From: Diprion similis
Taxonomy: Eukaryota; Arthropoda; Insecta; Hymenoptera; Diprionidae
Length of the DNA stretch: 64,000 bases
Assembly: GCF_021155765.1 (NCBI RefSeq)
Contig: NC_060112.1
Coordinates: 8,184,001 to 8,248,000, forward strand
Reading direction: 5' to 3'
Shown here one piece after another: positions 12,801-23,097 of the stretch (positions are counted from its first letter, which is position 1; each line of letters starts with the position of its first letter). The translations under genes were made by a program, and so were the position numbers. A model generated the notes under the pieces. The model did not search any database and was not told the DNA's origin. It saw nothing but the letters and a program-made list of their open reading frames with translations.

Positions 12801-15800
12801 AATATCACGTGCACGTAGTAGTAGTAGTAGTAGTAGTAGTACTGCAGTCGATTGTCAGTGCATGAGAAATAGTAATCAATTACAATACTTGTTTAACTCA
12901 TAACTAGACTGCACAATTTCACTAACAGTTTGCATTTTGTTCATCCTAATTTATTAAATACTGTAATCACGTTTTAGACTTACAGTAACTTAACAATTGC
13001 TTTATTATATCGTTGTCAATGTTGGAATCGATAAGTATTCTTCGAATACAAATGAAATCTAAAGAGGACGTGTTTGCCAAATGTCCAGCTGATGCTATAT
13101 AAGCTAATAAATGATCAAGGAAAGAAAATATTTGACAATAATGCGAGTACCTAATGCGAATAAGTCCAGTAGTACGAGGCTCGTTTCAAAAATAAGTTTC
13201 CCTATTTTTGTTCTTCCAACCAACAACCTCTGTTGAACTCGTTGGAAATATAAAACTTGTATTGGGGTCTGTAGATAATAAAATAAAAATTTAGTGCGGA
13301 CGCGACTTTCCACTGAAACATTTGATGAAACGTTCAGTAAAGTTGGAACCAATACAGGATCCGAGTGTCGTTTCTGCTTACATCGACTGATCTGTCGTTG
13401 CATTTTGAATGCGCGACTTCTACCTACTACTAGACTTTAGAGGGAATGTACCATGTGAAATAGTTCTTTATGGGCTCAGGACTGTAGGCTTCCATTTGAA
13501 TGTGTCACTCTGACTCCAATGGCAAATCTTGGAAACTTTTGACAGACGATAAGGGAATTAAATCACTGATAAGTGTTATACGTTATATGATTGGAATTGC
13601 CAGAACCAATCCAAATTTCACAGAACGAACGATCCCGATAAAGTTTGTGAGTTGGGAGGGAATAAAATAGGGAATATTACTGCTGAAATGGCCATCGAAT
13701 TTCCGGAGTAGATACCAAAATTTAAAAAAAGAAATCCTCTTTGGAGAAATCCATTTATTTTCGATATATTGTAAAAAACTATAGAGATTTAATGACTTGT
13801 AAAAAAAAAAAAAAACAATGTAATACCATAATGTAAGGAGCATGAATTTCCTTGAGAAATTATAGAATCTATAAGCTGAATAGCATTCATGTATGTCTGA
13901 AAATTTGACAAGCAATGGTATTCGAAAAATCGTAAGCACGTGTTATAAGTTGATATAAACGCCGACTGCTGATTAGCTTGAAGAGAGGGCCAGTCAAGTA
14001 TGACCCCAGCAAAAGCGAAGCGTACAAGGCTCTTCAGGAAGAGGCCCTCGGAGATGTTGTACAGGAAGTCAGACAGCCGGCCCGCACCGGGGTTTTCTCA
14101 CCACACAAGGCGAACCAAAGCAAGGTAATATCTTCGAAGAATAGAACTAAGGAAGCCGAACTCCGTGGGGAATAGTCGGATGTAAATCGTCCGTGTAATT
14201 GAAGCAAGTAGACCGTGATGACTTCACCGGTGAGCGATGCAAGCTGTTACTTGGAGTCTTTTACGGACTGGACACTGAATGGAAGAAGAACTGAAAATCT
14301 AGGGAAATTCTACGCAGTCTACACTTTTTGAAAGTCAAATTAGCTGTATCAGCGGTCACGCTGCACTCGAATGAAATTATGACGTCTATTCGCTGAAATT
14401 TTACGGACGTTTTGGGATCCAGGAGTTCGGGCTTCTTAATTACGTTCTTTATGATAATGTTCATGATCCTATTTCATCAGTTAAACATTAGCTATCGCAA
14501 AAAAAGTTATATTGAGAAAAAAAATCCTACAATTACCCAAGATTCACGTTTTGGCACTCAAATATGAGGTACTCAATGAGATTTTGAGTCAATCGCACTT
14601 CGGGTTTTGAGAGGGCGGTTGGTAACTTCGTCATTTTTTGAGACATTTAAACGAGCTTTGGAATGCGGTATTTGAACATGAAAAAAAAATATTGAAAATT
14701 TATTGGTGTTTTTTGCAAGCAGGATTCTGAATGAACCGTTCAACCTATTACGAACGCTTTTCTCATCATGAAGATTGATTAGTCAAGCAGGTTCTTAACC
14801 CAATCACGCTCAGATATTCATAAAGACTAAATTAATTCGATCATTTCATCATATGCAAAAATATTAGATAAACCAGTCCTGATTGTGGCTCATGCAAAAA
14901 AGGGATGAGCTTCTTACCTGCAACTGGCAAGTTTTGTAAATTAACGTGTGATAGAACTCTTTCAATTTTTCCTCCGATATCGGCTTTCAACTATGGATAA
15001 ACTTGATGAAAGCGATTTAAGATTAGTGCTCAAATATAATCGATCTAAAATCAAACGCGAAGTGCGAATTCGCATCAATACTTTGACAAAACTTATTAAA
15101 GGAGATTCCGGTGAAATTTCGGCAATACCGAGTTTTTCGTTTTTGTAACGACTGAAAACGTATAATCGAAAATTCTCTCCCACAAGATAAAGATTATGGT
15201 AGTGTGTGTCCTAAAAAAAAATTACAATTTTCAGCGATAGAAGCGCATGAAAACAGCTCACTTACCGCTGTCAATAATTCCTTACGTATATACTTTTATA
15301 GCAGAAGATGGAAATTTTTTTTTTCAGGACACATACTACCCCAAAATTGATCGAATCCTTTTCTGTCATTTCAAAAGTTAAAAACTCCATATTATAAAAA
15401 CTTCACCAGAGTCCGCCCCAAAAAAGAATTTTTTTATCAGTATAACATGGGGCAAACATACATAATATAAGTTAACAACAACAAAAAAACATCCGTGCTG
15501 AATATATTAACAAAACAATATTTTTCAGGTCTACCAGCCTGTTTCCAAGAGCTCAGGTGCTGCATACGTAAGTACATATGTCCACGAGAAAAACTATCAA
15601 AATTATTTTAAGTTTAGAAAAATACAATATCAAAATTATTCGCAGCTATAAGTAATTAGCCAATCATAGAAGATTTTTTTGTAAGTATATAGTCGAGGGT
15701 AACAGTATACGAAGGCTTTTCACGTCGGAATCATATGTAAAATTTGTTGTATAATTCGCAAATAGTTCAGAAGGCTGATCAACGAAATTGACGGTTAAAA

Positions 15801-17910
15801 AAAATACCTGCATTACATTCTCAGACCATTTTTCGTGATATCTGATCGACTTTCGGAGAGAATTTTACTTTATGAAAAAAAATATATACAATAACAGTTG
15901 AGGCGCTATTTGGTGTACGGCTCTATTAATTATTCAATCGGTAGACGGAGAGCTGAAGAATGATTCGCTAAAATTTGCCAGAAAAAAATCGTAGACACTC
16001 GCAAAGAGAATTGCAATCGAAATTTTGAGCAATTCTGTGTCACTTGCATTACGTATATAGTGATTCGATACTATCACGAAATCGATATTTATAACAAAAA
16101 ATTCAAAATATTCGCGACAACGTCCCGGCAGCCCCGAAGTCGAGATGTGAAAGGCCTAGTATGTATAATGTTTCCTGCATGGCAAAGCATGAACTGTAAA
16201 CTCTAGTTGTTATAATTCTCCCTAAATTATTGATTACTGTAAAGATTGTTGAACAAGCATGAAACCGAATTGGGATTTTTCAGTTCTGATGTTTAATTTC
16301 ATCACAATTCTATCCGCGATTTTGTAAATATTTACCCCAAAAGAATCAGATAAATTTTAATGGATTAGACTTACAATTTTTTTTTTTTTTTTTGAAAGAG
16401 AAAGAGTTTTCTGAATTGAAAATAGATCACAGGTAATATGCGTTGGCGTGACTTTTGACTAATAAATTCATATGTTTGTCTGATTAAGGCTGGATTGCAT
16501 AGACGTCCCTTCCCTCTTCCTTTCGTTAAGGATCACGTCAACGACTTCTAATATTATTCACAGATTTGTACGTCACTTTCTGTTACATACCTACATACAT
16601 ATGATATTTTACATGCATGTAAACATCTAGGTAGAAAACCGTACAGTATACACGAGTGCGATATTTATACGTAATGCACATGCATATACAAATATTGTCA
16701 TAAATGGCGCGAGTTTTGTTATATCTATTTATCGTCAGCAAACTACGAATATCGAAATTGATTGTGCTTGGTATAGTTCATGGGGAGAGTCAACAGAGAA
16801 TATTGAATCACTTAATTTGTAAATGCCGTTCGAGGATACATTAAAAACAAGCAATTCTGCTTGGTGTTTCTAACAATAAGTAAATATTTTCTCTTTCCAA
16901 ATTTCCACGAAGTATTTTGCTTGAAAAAATTCACAAAAAACGTTTAGAGTTTTAGACAAATCGGGTGATGATTGTGTTGATGAGATATTTTGAAAACAAT
17001 TGTATTGTTCCTGTACACGCTAACTACAGTTCCAATTTTGATGAACATAACGAAGTAACTGCGCAGGTTGAAAGGAAAACTGCAATTTGTTTCAGAGTTT
17101 TGAATGGAAATAATCAATTTACTAAAAAATATCTTTTCCAGGCGTATACTAGACAAAGAAACGTACCCATAAGTACATGACAAATAGATTTTAATTGCTT
17201 CAGGTTTTATTTTCATATACAGATAATATGGGGATGCTATTGAGAAATTTCTCAACATAGAAATGGGAATATGCAATCATTACTAATGCCACAGACAACT
17301 CTGCAGTTGAAAATAAAACCTGAGCAAAAAAAAGTGATTGAGTGCTATTTTCTGTTGAATATTGAAGATTAAATTTTAAATTAAAAATTTGAGTGTCTTT
17401 CTGAAGAACTGCGCTTGACCGTTGTGTGATTTATATCAATTAATCGTAGATTTCGTTGACCGGTCAAAGAACAAATGAATAATTGGAAGCGCCGATTAAT
17501 CAATTAATCAAAAAACGATTCATTGAAAATCCCGACTAATCGATTAATTGAAAAACAATTATTCAAAGTCTACGATTGACCAGTTCATCCCGCAACTCTA
17601 ATGCCTACATATGTGTGAAACTACGAGTATACAACGATTAAAAAGTTTCAAAACTGTCCAATCGAAAACCAGTAACACTGTTTTGATTAAACAGCGTGTT
17701 CATACGTCATAAACAGAACGCGCCACAACTTTGCATGAATCAAATCGTAATATTAATAAAGGCTAAAAAATTCGAGTACGGACGCTGACTTATTACGAAA
17801 TTTCTGTTTGATTTTAGGTCAACTCCTTAAACGACTCTTCCGAGACGATCCATCAAAGTGGCAGCTTCAAGAGGATTATGTACAGTGTGCTTGGGCAAAC
17901 TGATTATTAA
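822..17910 (+). CDS. Zasp66: Zasp66, Z-disc/ALP-Enigma family protein, PDZ-less isoform (7 exons)
   Basis: Coding exons, all with GT-AG borders: 822-896, 5241-5396, 6472-6522, 9538-9626, 13977-14124, 15529-15567, 17818-17910 (TAA). They total 651 nt, or 216 residues. Exon 2 reads PYRTTPLVLPGAKVKKDAP, nearly identical to the segment after the PDZ domain in Drosophila Zasp66. Exon 4 carries the ZM motif (HKQFNSPIGLYS). The last exon ends HQSGSFKRIMYSVLGQTDY, matching the conserved fly C-terminus. The family acts at muscle Z-discs, binding alpha-actinin and supporting myofibril assembly. The N-terminal PDZ domain is absent from this window and is presumably encoded to the left. Introns are 0.4-4.3 kb. 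The gene is convergent with OGDH. Identity is firm; completeness of the exon set is less certain because short alternative exons may be missed. Confidence 0.9.
1353..1373. repeat. Poly-A run (A21)
   Basis: An uninterrupted run of A inside Zasp66 intron 1, next to more A-rich sequence. It could be the tail of a degraded retroelement or simple slippage; no target-site duplication was identified. Confidence 0.85.
3560..3780. repeat. Palindromic TGCGTAAAA repeat cluster
   Basis: The segment contains several copies of GCGTAAAA or its complement TTTTACGC. One clear inverted pair has a 21-bp left arm at 3697-3717 and a right arm at 3749-3769 (one mismatch), separated by a 31-nt loop. A related palindrome occurs at 21081-21136, so this is probably a small dispersed foldback or MITE family rather than a local accident. 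Confidence 0.6.
4769..5185. repeat. Putative MITE with G-rich terminal inverted repeats
   Basis: The left end is a G19 run (4769-4787) followed by TAAACGGGGTACCTAAGG. The right end at about 5152-5185, read on the minus strand, is GGGCGGGCAAAACGGGGTACCCTTAAG. The two ends are imperfect inverted copies enclosing about 420 bp of AT-rich DNA without coding capacity. The architecture fits a non-autonomous DNA transposon. It ends about 55 bp before the Zasp66 exon at 5241. The superfamily is not determined. Confidence 0.55.
5397..6471 (+). other. Zasp66 intron 2
   Basis: The intron begins GTACGT and ends ACCAG. It is AT-rich, with a TA dinucleotide run at about 6356-6379. No gene or RNA was recognised. 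Short open frames here look random. Confidence 0.65.
6356..6379. repeat. (TA)n microsatellite
   Basis: Alternating TA dinucleotides in Zasp66 intron 2, about 90 bp before the next exon. Probably polymorphic in length. Confidence 0.8.
7157..7450 (+). CDS. Candidate alternative 3'-terminal exon of Zasp66 (97 codons plus stop)
   Basis: An open frame follows GGATCAG at 7156 and runs to TAG at 7448-7450. Entering at 7157 it is in phase 0, the phase in which the preceding exon (6472-6522) ends, so splicing would append a 97-residue tail beginning GYPNLFENKSVKQKILKKN. The segment resembles no domain I know. The polypyrimidine tract is weak and no nearby AATAAA was confirmed, so a chance open frame in AT-rich intron DNA is a real alternative. 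Confidence 0.3.
   Translation, partial: GYPNLFENKSVKQKILKKNLTSRNKNFATTAFERFNREMYNFEKSWSVSSKINIPPQIPVIVTDFSLNFPSDNISSEKFYAGVCQLEYFDGVNHNVD
7778..8632. repeat. Putative hAT-like MITE with long inverted ends
   Basis: The left end starts TAGGGATGAGCGATC and the right end, read on the minus strand, starts CAGGGATGAGGGATGACC. Farther in, both arms carry GGCTAATTAGC...AAGTTAACTGGCT followed by ACCAAAAT. These subterminal inverted repeats extend about 200 bp at each end of an 855-bp element. No coding frame is present. No clean 8-bp target duplication is visible, so the copy is probably old. It lies within Zasp66 intron 3. Confidence 0.6.
9538..9626 (+). CDS. Zasp66: Zasp66 exon encoding the ZM (Zasp-like) motif
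   Basis: Bounded by ATAG and GTAAGT, this 89-nt exon enters in phase 0 and leaves in phase 2. The final CC pairs with the first C of the exon at 13977 to make Pro. It encodes VVHKQFNSPIGLYSEQNIAD and onwards. The QFNSPIGLYS core is the signature of the ZM motif that ZASP/ALP proteins use for alpha-actinin and Z-disc targeting. It corresponds to residues 95-123 of the short isoform. Confidence 0.88.
9627..13976 (+). other. Zasp66 intron 4
   Basis: A 4.3-kb intron from GTAAGT to GATTAG, AT-rich, with a (GTA)9 microsatellite. The longer open frames on the minus strand at 13.1-13.9 kb are rich in Phe, Leu and Tyr and resemble no family; I treat them as chance. Confidence 0.6.
12815..12841. repeat. 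(GTA)9 trinucleotide microsatellite
   Basis: Nine perfect GTA units in Zasp66 intron 4. Non-coding in this context and likely length-polymorphic. Confidence 0.9.
14125..15528 (+). other. Zasp66 intron 5
   Basis: The intron runs from GTAATA to TTTTTCAG, 1.4 kb. An open frame at about 14.95-15.15 kb reads MDKLDESDLRLVLKYNRSK, but it has no splice-phase support. No gene is called. Confidence 0.55.
15568..17817 (+). other. Zasp66 intron 6
   Basis: A 2.2-kb intron from GTAAGT to TTTTAG. It contains a T-rich run near 16378-16393 and the ATTAATCG-type repeat at about 17440-17600. No coding exon is supported. Confidence 0.6.
17440..17600. repeat. Dispersed repeat with ATTAATCGATTAATTG core
   Basis: It contains reiterated GATTAATCAATTAATC-like units and ends with CAAAGTCTACGATTGA. 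A shorter relative lies at about 40705-40790 (CGATTAATCGACTAATTGG and the same CAAAGTCTACGATTGA). The shared order of blocks identifies a repeat family, probably a hAT-type MITE; the class is inference. Confidence 0.5.
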
Positions 17911-18161
17911 ATCCATTTTGCCGATGTTATACGGTTAACTTATTATTCACCCGAAGACGAATATAACACTTGACTTTATCGGATCACAATGATTAGGAAC
18001 AAGGAAATGAGGTCCGTACTCTTCCAACTTATACTGTAATAGCGTATTATTGTGAAGGTGCGAATTGAAATATATCTATACTTATAAGTACATCGGTGAA
18101 TGTACATGTTATGATTACTTCCCACAATTATTCAGCTTATTCACTTGCTTATTCGATAACG

Positions 18162-18167
18162 AATAAA
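18162..18167 (+). terminator. Candidate polyadenylation signal (AATAAA) of Zasp66
   Basis: This is the first canonical AATAAA that I see downstream of the Zasp66 stop at 17910, 252 bp on. It would give a 3' UTR of about 270 nt. The cleavage site was not determined. Confidence 0.45.
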
Positions 18168-20583
18168 TAATTAGAAGCACTACGGGAAAAAATATACACA
18201 CTATTAAAATGTTAAATGAAAAAATATTTATTCAATATTTCGCAAAAGGTATAAAACGTGCACGGTATGTATTGTAAGCCAATTTCTCGATATATCATAT
18301 TCATTTTGAGTACCTCGCCATGCTCTTAAATCATTCATTCGATATAATAATATTGAATGCTATTTCGGCATGTACGTTAAAAGTGTAATTACGCATTGAA
18401 TATTAGATTATATAATACCAAGGTATGTTAATGTATGATTTTACTGGTCATTCGTCCAAAACTGAAGCTTTCTAAATTGTATATATACTACACATATATT
18501 TTTTGACCTTTATTATGACCAATAAAGGTACTGAGGATAATCATTATTTAATGGGCTAATTTCTATTTCAATAGGTCTTCGAGCACCAATTTCGACGGGG
18601 ATAGCCATTTGTGTCTTACAATTAGTTAATTATTAAAAATAATTTAAAGTCATACGAACATTACAGTTACATACAACAATTTCTCGCACACTTTGAACAC
18701 ACCTGACTATCTTCTCTCTATCACTTTACTTTCCACACTTACTCACGCTTCGGTTTGCTCATTCCGAATTACTTTCCATTCACCTTCTGAGCTTCTAAGC
18801 TGTACGCTTCATCTCCAACTTTCAAACCAATCGCCTTACAACAAACATCAAACTGATATTCTAGTCATATCCATATTTATTCAACCCTACTTTTCGGCTG
18901 CCCGGTTATATTCGTAATGTAAAAGCGAATGAACGAACCCAAGATCGTTACATTTCGCAAAGCCTCGATCCCCATTAAAGTCCATGTAAACGCAAGTTTG
19001 TGACGCTAACCATCCGCTACGAAAATAAATATTGAAACGTTCAGCCATGCGTTTACGCATTAGCTTCCCGGCCTCACGCAATTAAAGTACATATATGGGG
19101 CATTCCATGCAAGTTTGTCGAGTTTTCGACGTCATCAGTTTCTATTTAGTTGACATTTTTACAGATGATAAGCGGACCTCTACAACACTCGTGATTTTTT
19201 CAACTTCCCACCCCTGTTTTTTCGGAGAAAAATAGTATATTATGTAACAAGGGAATGAAGTCAAAGACTTCGCTCGGGCACTAATCACACGAGGAAATAA
19301 TCAACTTTTATTCCAGTATTACGTATAGGATTTCATTCCCGACTCGACTCTGCTCAGATATTGACTTAAAAGTGTTTTCCTTTTATGTGGAAGTGTGATC
19401 TATCAGTTTGAAAACTTTAATATTATTGAAAGTTTCTAATAATACAGAAAGATGTAGTTCAAAATGGAAAGAAAGAGAAAAAACAGAAATACTGAAAATT
19501 TAATTTGCGGGAAAATTGTAGTTTTTTTTATGCCACTTTCTTTCCGCTGTTCAGATCAAAAACGTGAATATTATAATTGAGTCGGGCATAAAGAGAATAA
19601 GAGAATTTATTATAATCACCCCGAAAACAAAAACTTTAGTTTTCACTAGATATAGTATTTGAATAATAAAATTCAAAAAGATTCGAAAAATGAAAAAAAT
19701 ATTGCTCGATCATTAGACCGACCTTAAAATGATCGGATTGAGAAATATCATTTTTCAGATTTAGATCAATCTAGTGGTAATTCGATCAATATAGTGGTCT
19801 GGTTGCTGTCTTTTGACTTTCCTCTGGAATTATTTATTCGTAAGCACGTGCGCAGGTATATTATCCACTAATTCAGTTACCGGTCAGAAAGCAACTAATT
19901 GGAAATATTACAATAGGTTGTATCATGGGAATATATTTTCTTTTCAAATTCTTGACTATTAAATTCCGTATCTGGAATCCATGTGCTATATTATGGGGGT
20001 TTCAGTCGAAAACACGTAACAACGGCAGAAGATCCTTTTCAACGTTTTATAAGTAGCCCGGAACCTTGCAGGTGCGTGGCGGCAATAGAAACTCAAAATT
20101 TCTCCAGGTAAGGAAAATTTTATTAATAATTAGTTAAAAAAAAAACATTCGAATAGACGCGACGAGAATACAGAAATAGATTCCAATAACAAATAATAGG
20201 AAAAAGCAGACAAATACGGAAATAAAAAAAAATAGAATCACTTTTCGTACTGAAATCACGACTTTGAATCGAAGATCATCGATCGGAAAATACTTCATAG
20301 GCTATTTTTCCTGCGTTTCAAACCTCATCTGACAACGAAACAAATACTTTGCCCCAGGCAATGGTGAAATATTGACTTCAGAGACGGAAGCTTAACAAAA
20401 CTCATGTCATTTTGAGGGATTGATTTCACACGAAAAGAAACGGTTTTACGTCCTGAGTGCTCAGCGGGTTCGGCCGAAGGTGTAAATCGTTACGCACGTG
20501 ATACGAACAATATTTTTTGCCATACGAGCCGTAAACTTAGAAAACATTGTTAATTGAAAGAAAGGCTGAAAAGAAAAGGGTCG

Positions 20584-20640
20584 TGCAAACGGGGACGAAA
20601 GGGGTCCAGGGGCGAAACCCCCACGGGGAGGGGGAGGCGG
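20584..20640. repeat. GC-rich hairpin-prone block
   Basis: A GC-rich island in AT-rich DNA. It contains GGGGTCCAGGGGCGAAACCC and then GGGGAGGGGGAGG. GGGGCGAAACCCCC can fold into a tight stem-loop, and the following G runs could form a quadruplex. Such blocks are often transposon ends. No second copy was found in the window. Confidence 0.45.
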
Positions 20641-21080
20641 CCAAGACGTATACTATCAATAATTAAATAAAACAAGAATACTATGTTATTATTTAAATTC
20701 ATTAGCAATTACCTTTTGTGGCCTAAGTTCTTCATCGTAAAAATCACTGTTCACGTTAGATTATGAAAAAAAAACTCGAATCAAAATGTCGCAGCACGCA
20801 CGTGTTCACTCTCGAGCTTCTGACTGACGACTAAAGTGCGTATACAAACGTATTCGCTTACACTCTTATACTACGGATAACAGAATCAGGACTCCGTATA
20901 ACAGCGAGACAACTCGGGGACATCCGAGTTCGGCAAATAGTAAACAAAGAGGCGTTGCCCAACAGACACAAATCACACTGGTTTCGAGCTGATAATTCAC
21001 AGAATCAATCTGACATCAACTATGATTGCGGAAACAACGATTTGGGGCATTTAGGTGGTTTTGTAATGTACACATACCGG

Positions 21081-21136
21081 TGCGTAAAACGGGATTTTAC
21101 ACCCGCAAAATAGTGCATAAAATCCCATTTTACGCA
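21081..21136. repeat. Palindrome of the TGCGTAAAA family
   Basis: The left arm TGCGTAAAACGGGATTTTAC (21081-21100) pairs with its near-perfect inverse at 21117-21136, around a 16-nt loop. It shares the TGCGTAAAA/TTTTACGCA end with the cluster at 3560-3780. Confidence 0.65.
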
Positions 21137-23097
21137 TATGTATGGCAAAAAGATCAATATTAAACTGATGAGAAGGAATTACATGAAAAATGTGTTCCGT
21201 GTCCTCGATAATCCTGCAGTTAAAAAATTGGAACGTCCGAAGTTTTGCTAGATATCGTTGTTAATTCACTTTGGAACAAAGAGGGCAAATGTTGGAAAAT
21301 CAAGGTGTTTAAGGTACACCGATTTCTAACCTCATACTAAATACACAAGACGCGTGTCGGTTGCTGACACAATTTATTTGCTTAACAAATCCTACATTGT
21401 GGATAAACATACGTGTATGTATAACGATATATCTTACTTGGTGATATACAATAAACCTACTACCAATAATATTATTCTTCGTTTATCGGTAAACTAATAT
21501 CATTATTGACATAGCTGTGCCGAAATTATTGCAATTATGCGTACAACGAAAAATAAAAAGCGAATGAATATTACATTACGGTACTTTTGTAGAATTGAAA
21601 TAGTAGGTACTATAGGTAATATAGTGTCTACATGCCGTGAGTATTTGATAAGATACTCACGATGTATTATACATAGAGTTTGATGATCACGGCTGTGAAC
21701 ACGCAATGCAACGCAATTATCAAGTTGTCAGTGTACGCTAACACGAATCGTAATGAGAATGTTCAGGATTCGCTTGAAGATAAATATTATTGATTTCATG
21801 TTATTACAAAAATCTCTGCTCGTTATACATAAGACAATTTGATAATGTACACTGTATGTATACAAACTCCCGCACGCAGGTATGTACACGTGTATACAAA
21901 TAATAATAATAATTAAAAATTGATATTTCTCATTTTCACTCGATATTTGAATTATTAACGTAGAACATAAATCAGGTATCTTTGCATACTATGCAGTGTC
22001 CAATGTTAAACAACCTTCTTAATTTGTTAATTATAAACTACTATATATACTAATCAGTATTTTGAAAATTACTTTTTCCAATCAAATCATTTTCAGAAGT
22101 TTTTACTTGCTGAATTTGTTTAATCAAAAAAGTAAATTTTTCCCATATACAATATATAATATAGGTAGTATCTATGACTATAGTATGCCAATCATTTAAT
22201 ATTTTATACAAACATAGCGACGATAAAAATTTAAATATATTGGCATAGTTGATCTTTTTTTGTGAATACTAAGGAAAAAAATCATAATTCTAAATGAGAA
22301 CAATAGCATCGCGTTATGTAGTTTGTTCGGTTTAAAACTACCTATGCTTAGCTCTGTATCAAGCGTGTTAGGACGCCTATAACTATCAGATCACTCGTAA
22401 TATGCGAGCATATAGAATACATAAATCAAAAGTGAATACTTGTGTATGTACCATGTATATATGTATTTCAGTTTTTACACTCTATGCAACAACTCATCTT
22501 ATTAACATATTGACAGAAAATGAATAAAGAGCAAAAGTGAACTCATTTGAAATATGTATTTTAATCAGTAAAAATTTACGATTAATATAAAATACATACA
22601 ATATCAAATTTTTTTAGCAACACAGATAGTCGTAAGAACCTTCAATCGTTGTATAGTATTTCACTCATTCGAGGTGAAATATTTTAAAAGAATCGTTTAT
22701 AGGTAGTAAAATTTATCACCGTGATACCATCAGACCGAGTGAATTAATTTTTGACCATTATCTGTTATAGCACCGAATCGAAAATGTTTGAGAAAAAGTA
22801 ACTGACAAAATTTCTATATTCGCAATACTTTCATTTTACTATATAATAAATAGATATTTTTAATCATAAGACTCTAGCCTAGTAGTTTTGTATAATTTTT
22901 TAAGGCGAACTCATTTATAAGACGCGACTGCGGCCAACGCTTGAGCACTCACCATACTGCAAGAAAATGTTTAAAGGACAGAGGCTGGCTGATCTTTCGA
23001 TATTTATAGAACAGGATGAACAGTGTATATAATAACATACATATAAATATTGGTGATGGATAATAAATAAAAATTGTTGCTACATCGATGCGAATAA

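Larger units (their letters stand above)
17911..23097. other. Intergenic region between the convergent Zasp66 and OGDH genes
   Basis: It holds the 3' UTRs of both genes at its edges. A palindrome lies at 21081-21136 and a GC-rich hairpin-prone block at about 20584-20640. ATTAAA on the minus strand at 22859-22864 could serve OGDH polyadenylation. The 60-75-codon open frames at 18.7-19.1 kb resemble no family. I see no RNA gene. Confidence 0.55.

Noticed and set aside
13104-13939. Two minus-strand open frames of about 100-118 codons in Zasp66 intron 4
   Set aside because: Hydrophobic, Phe/Leu/Tyr-rich random-looking sequence with no domain or start context. The plus-strand text at 13170-13200 vaguely recalls a transposon end, but no inverted partner was found.
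14948-15148. 66-codon plus-strand open frame in Zasp66 intron 5 (MDKLDESDLRLVLKYNRSK)
   Set aside because: Charged and protein-like, but it has no compatible splice borders, no homologue that I recall, and the opposite strand is equally open.
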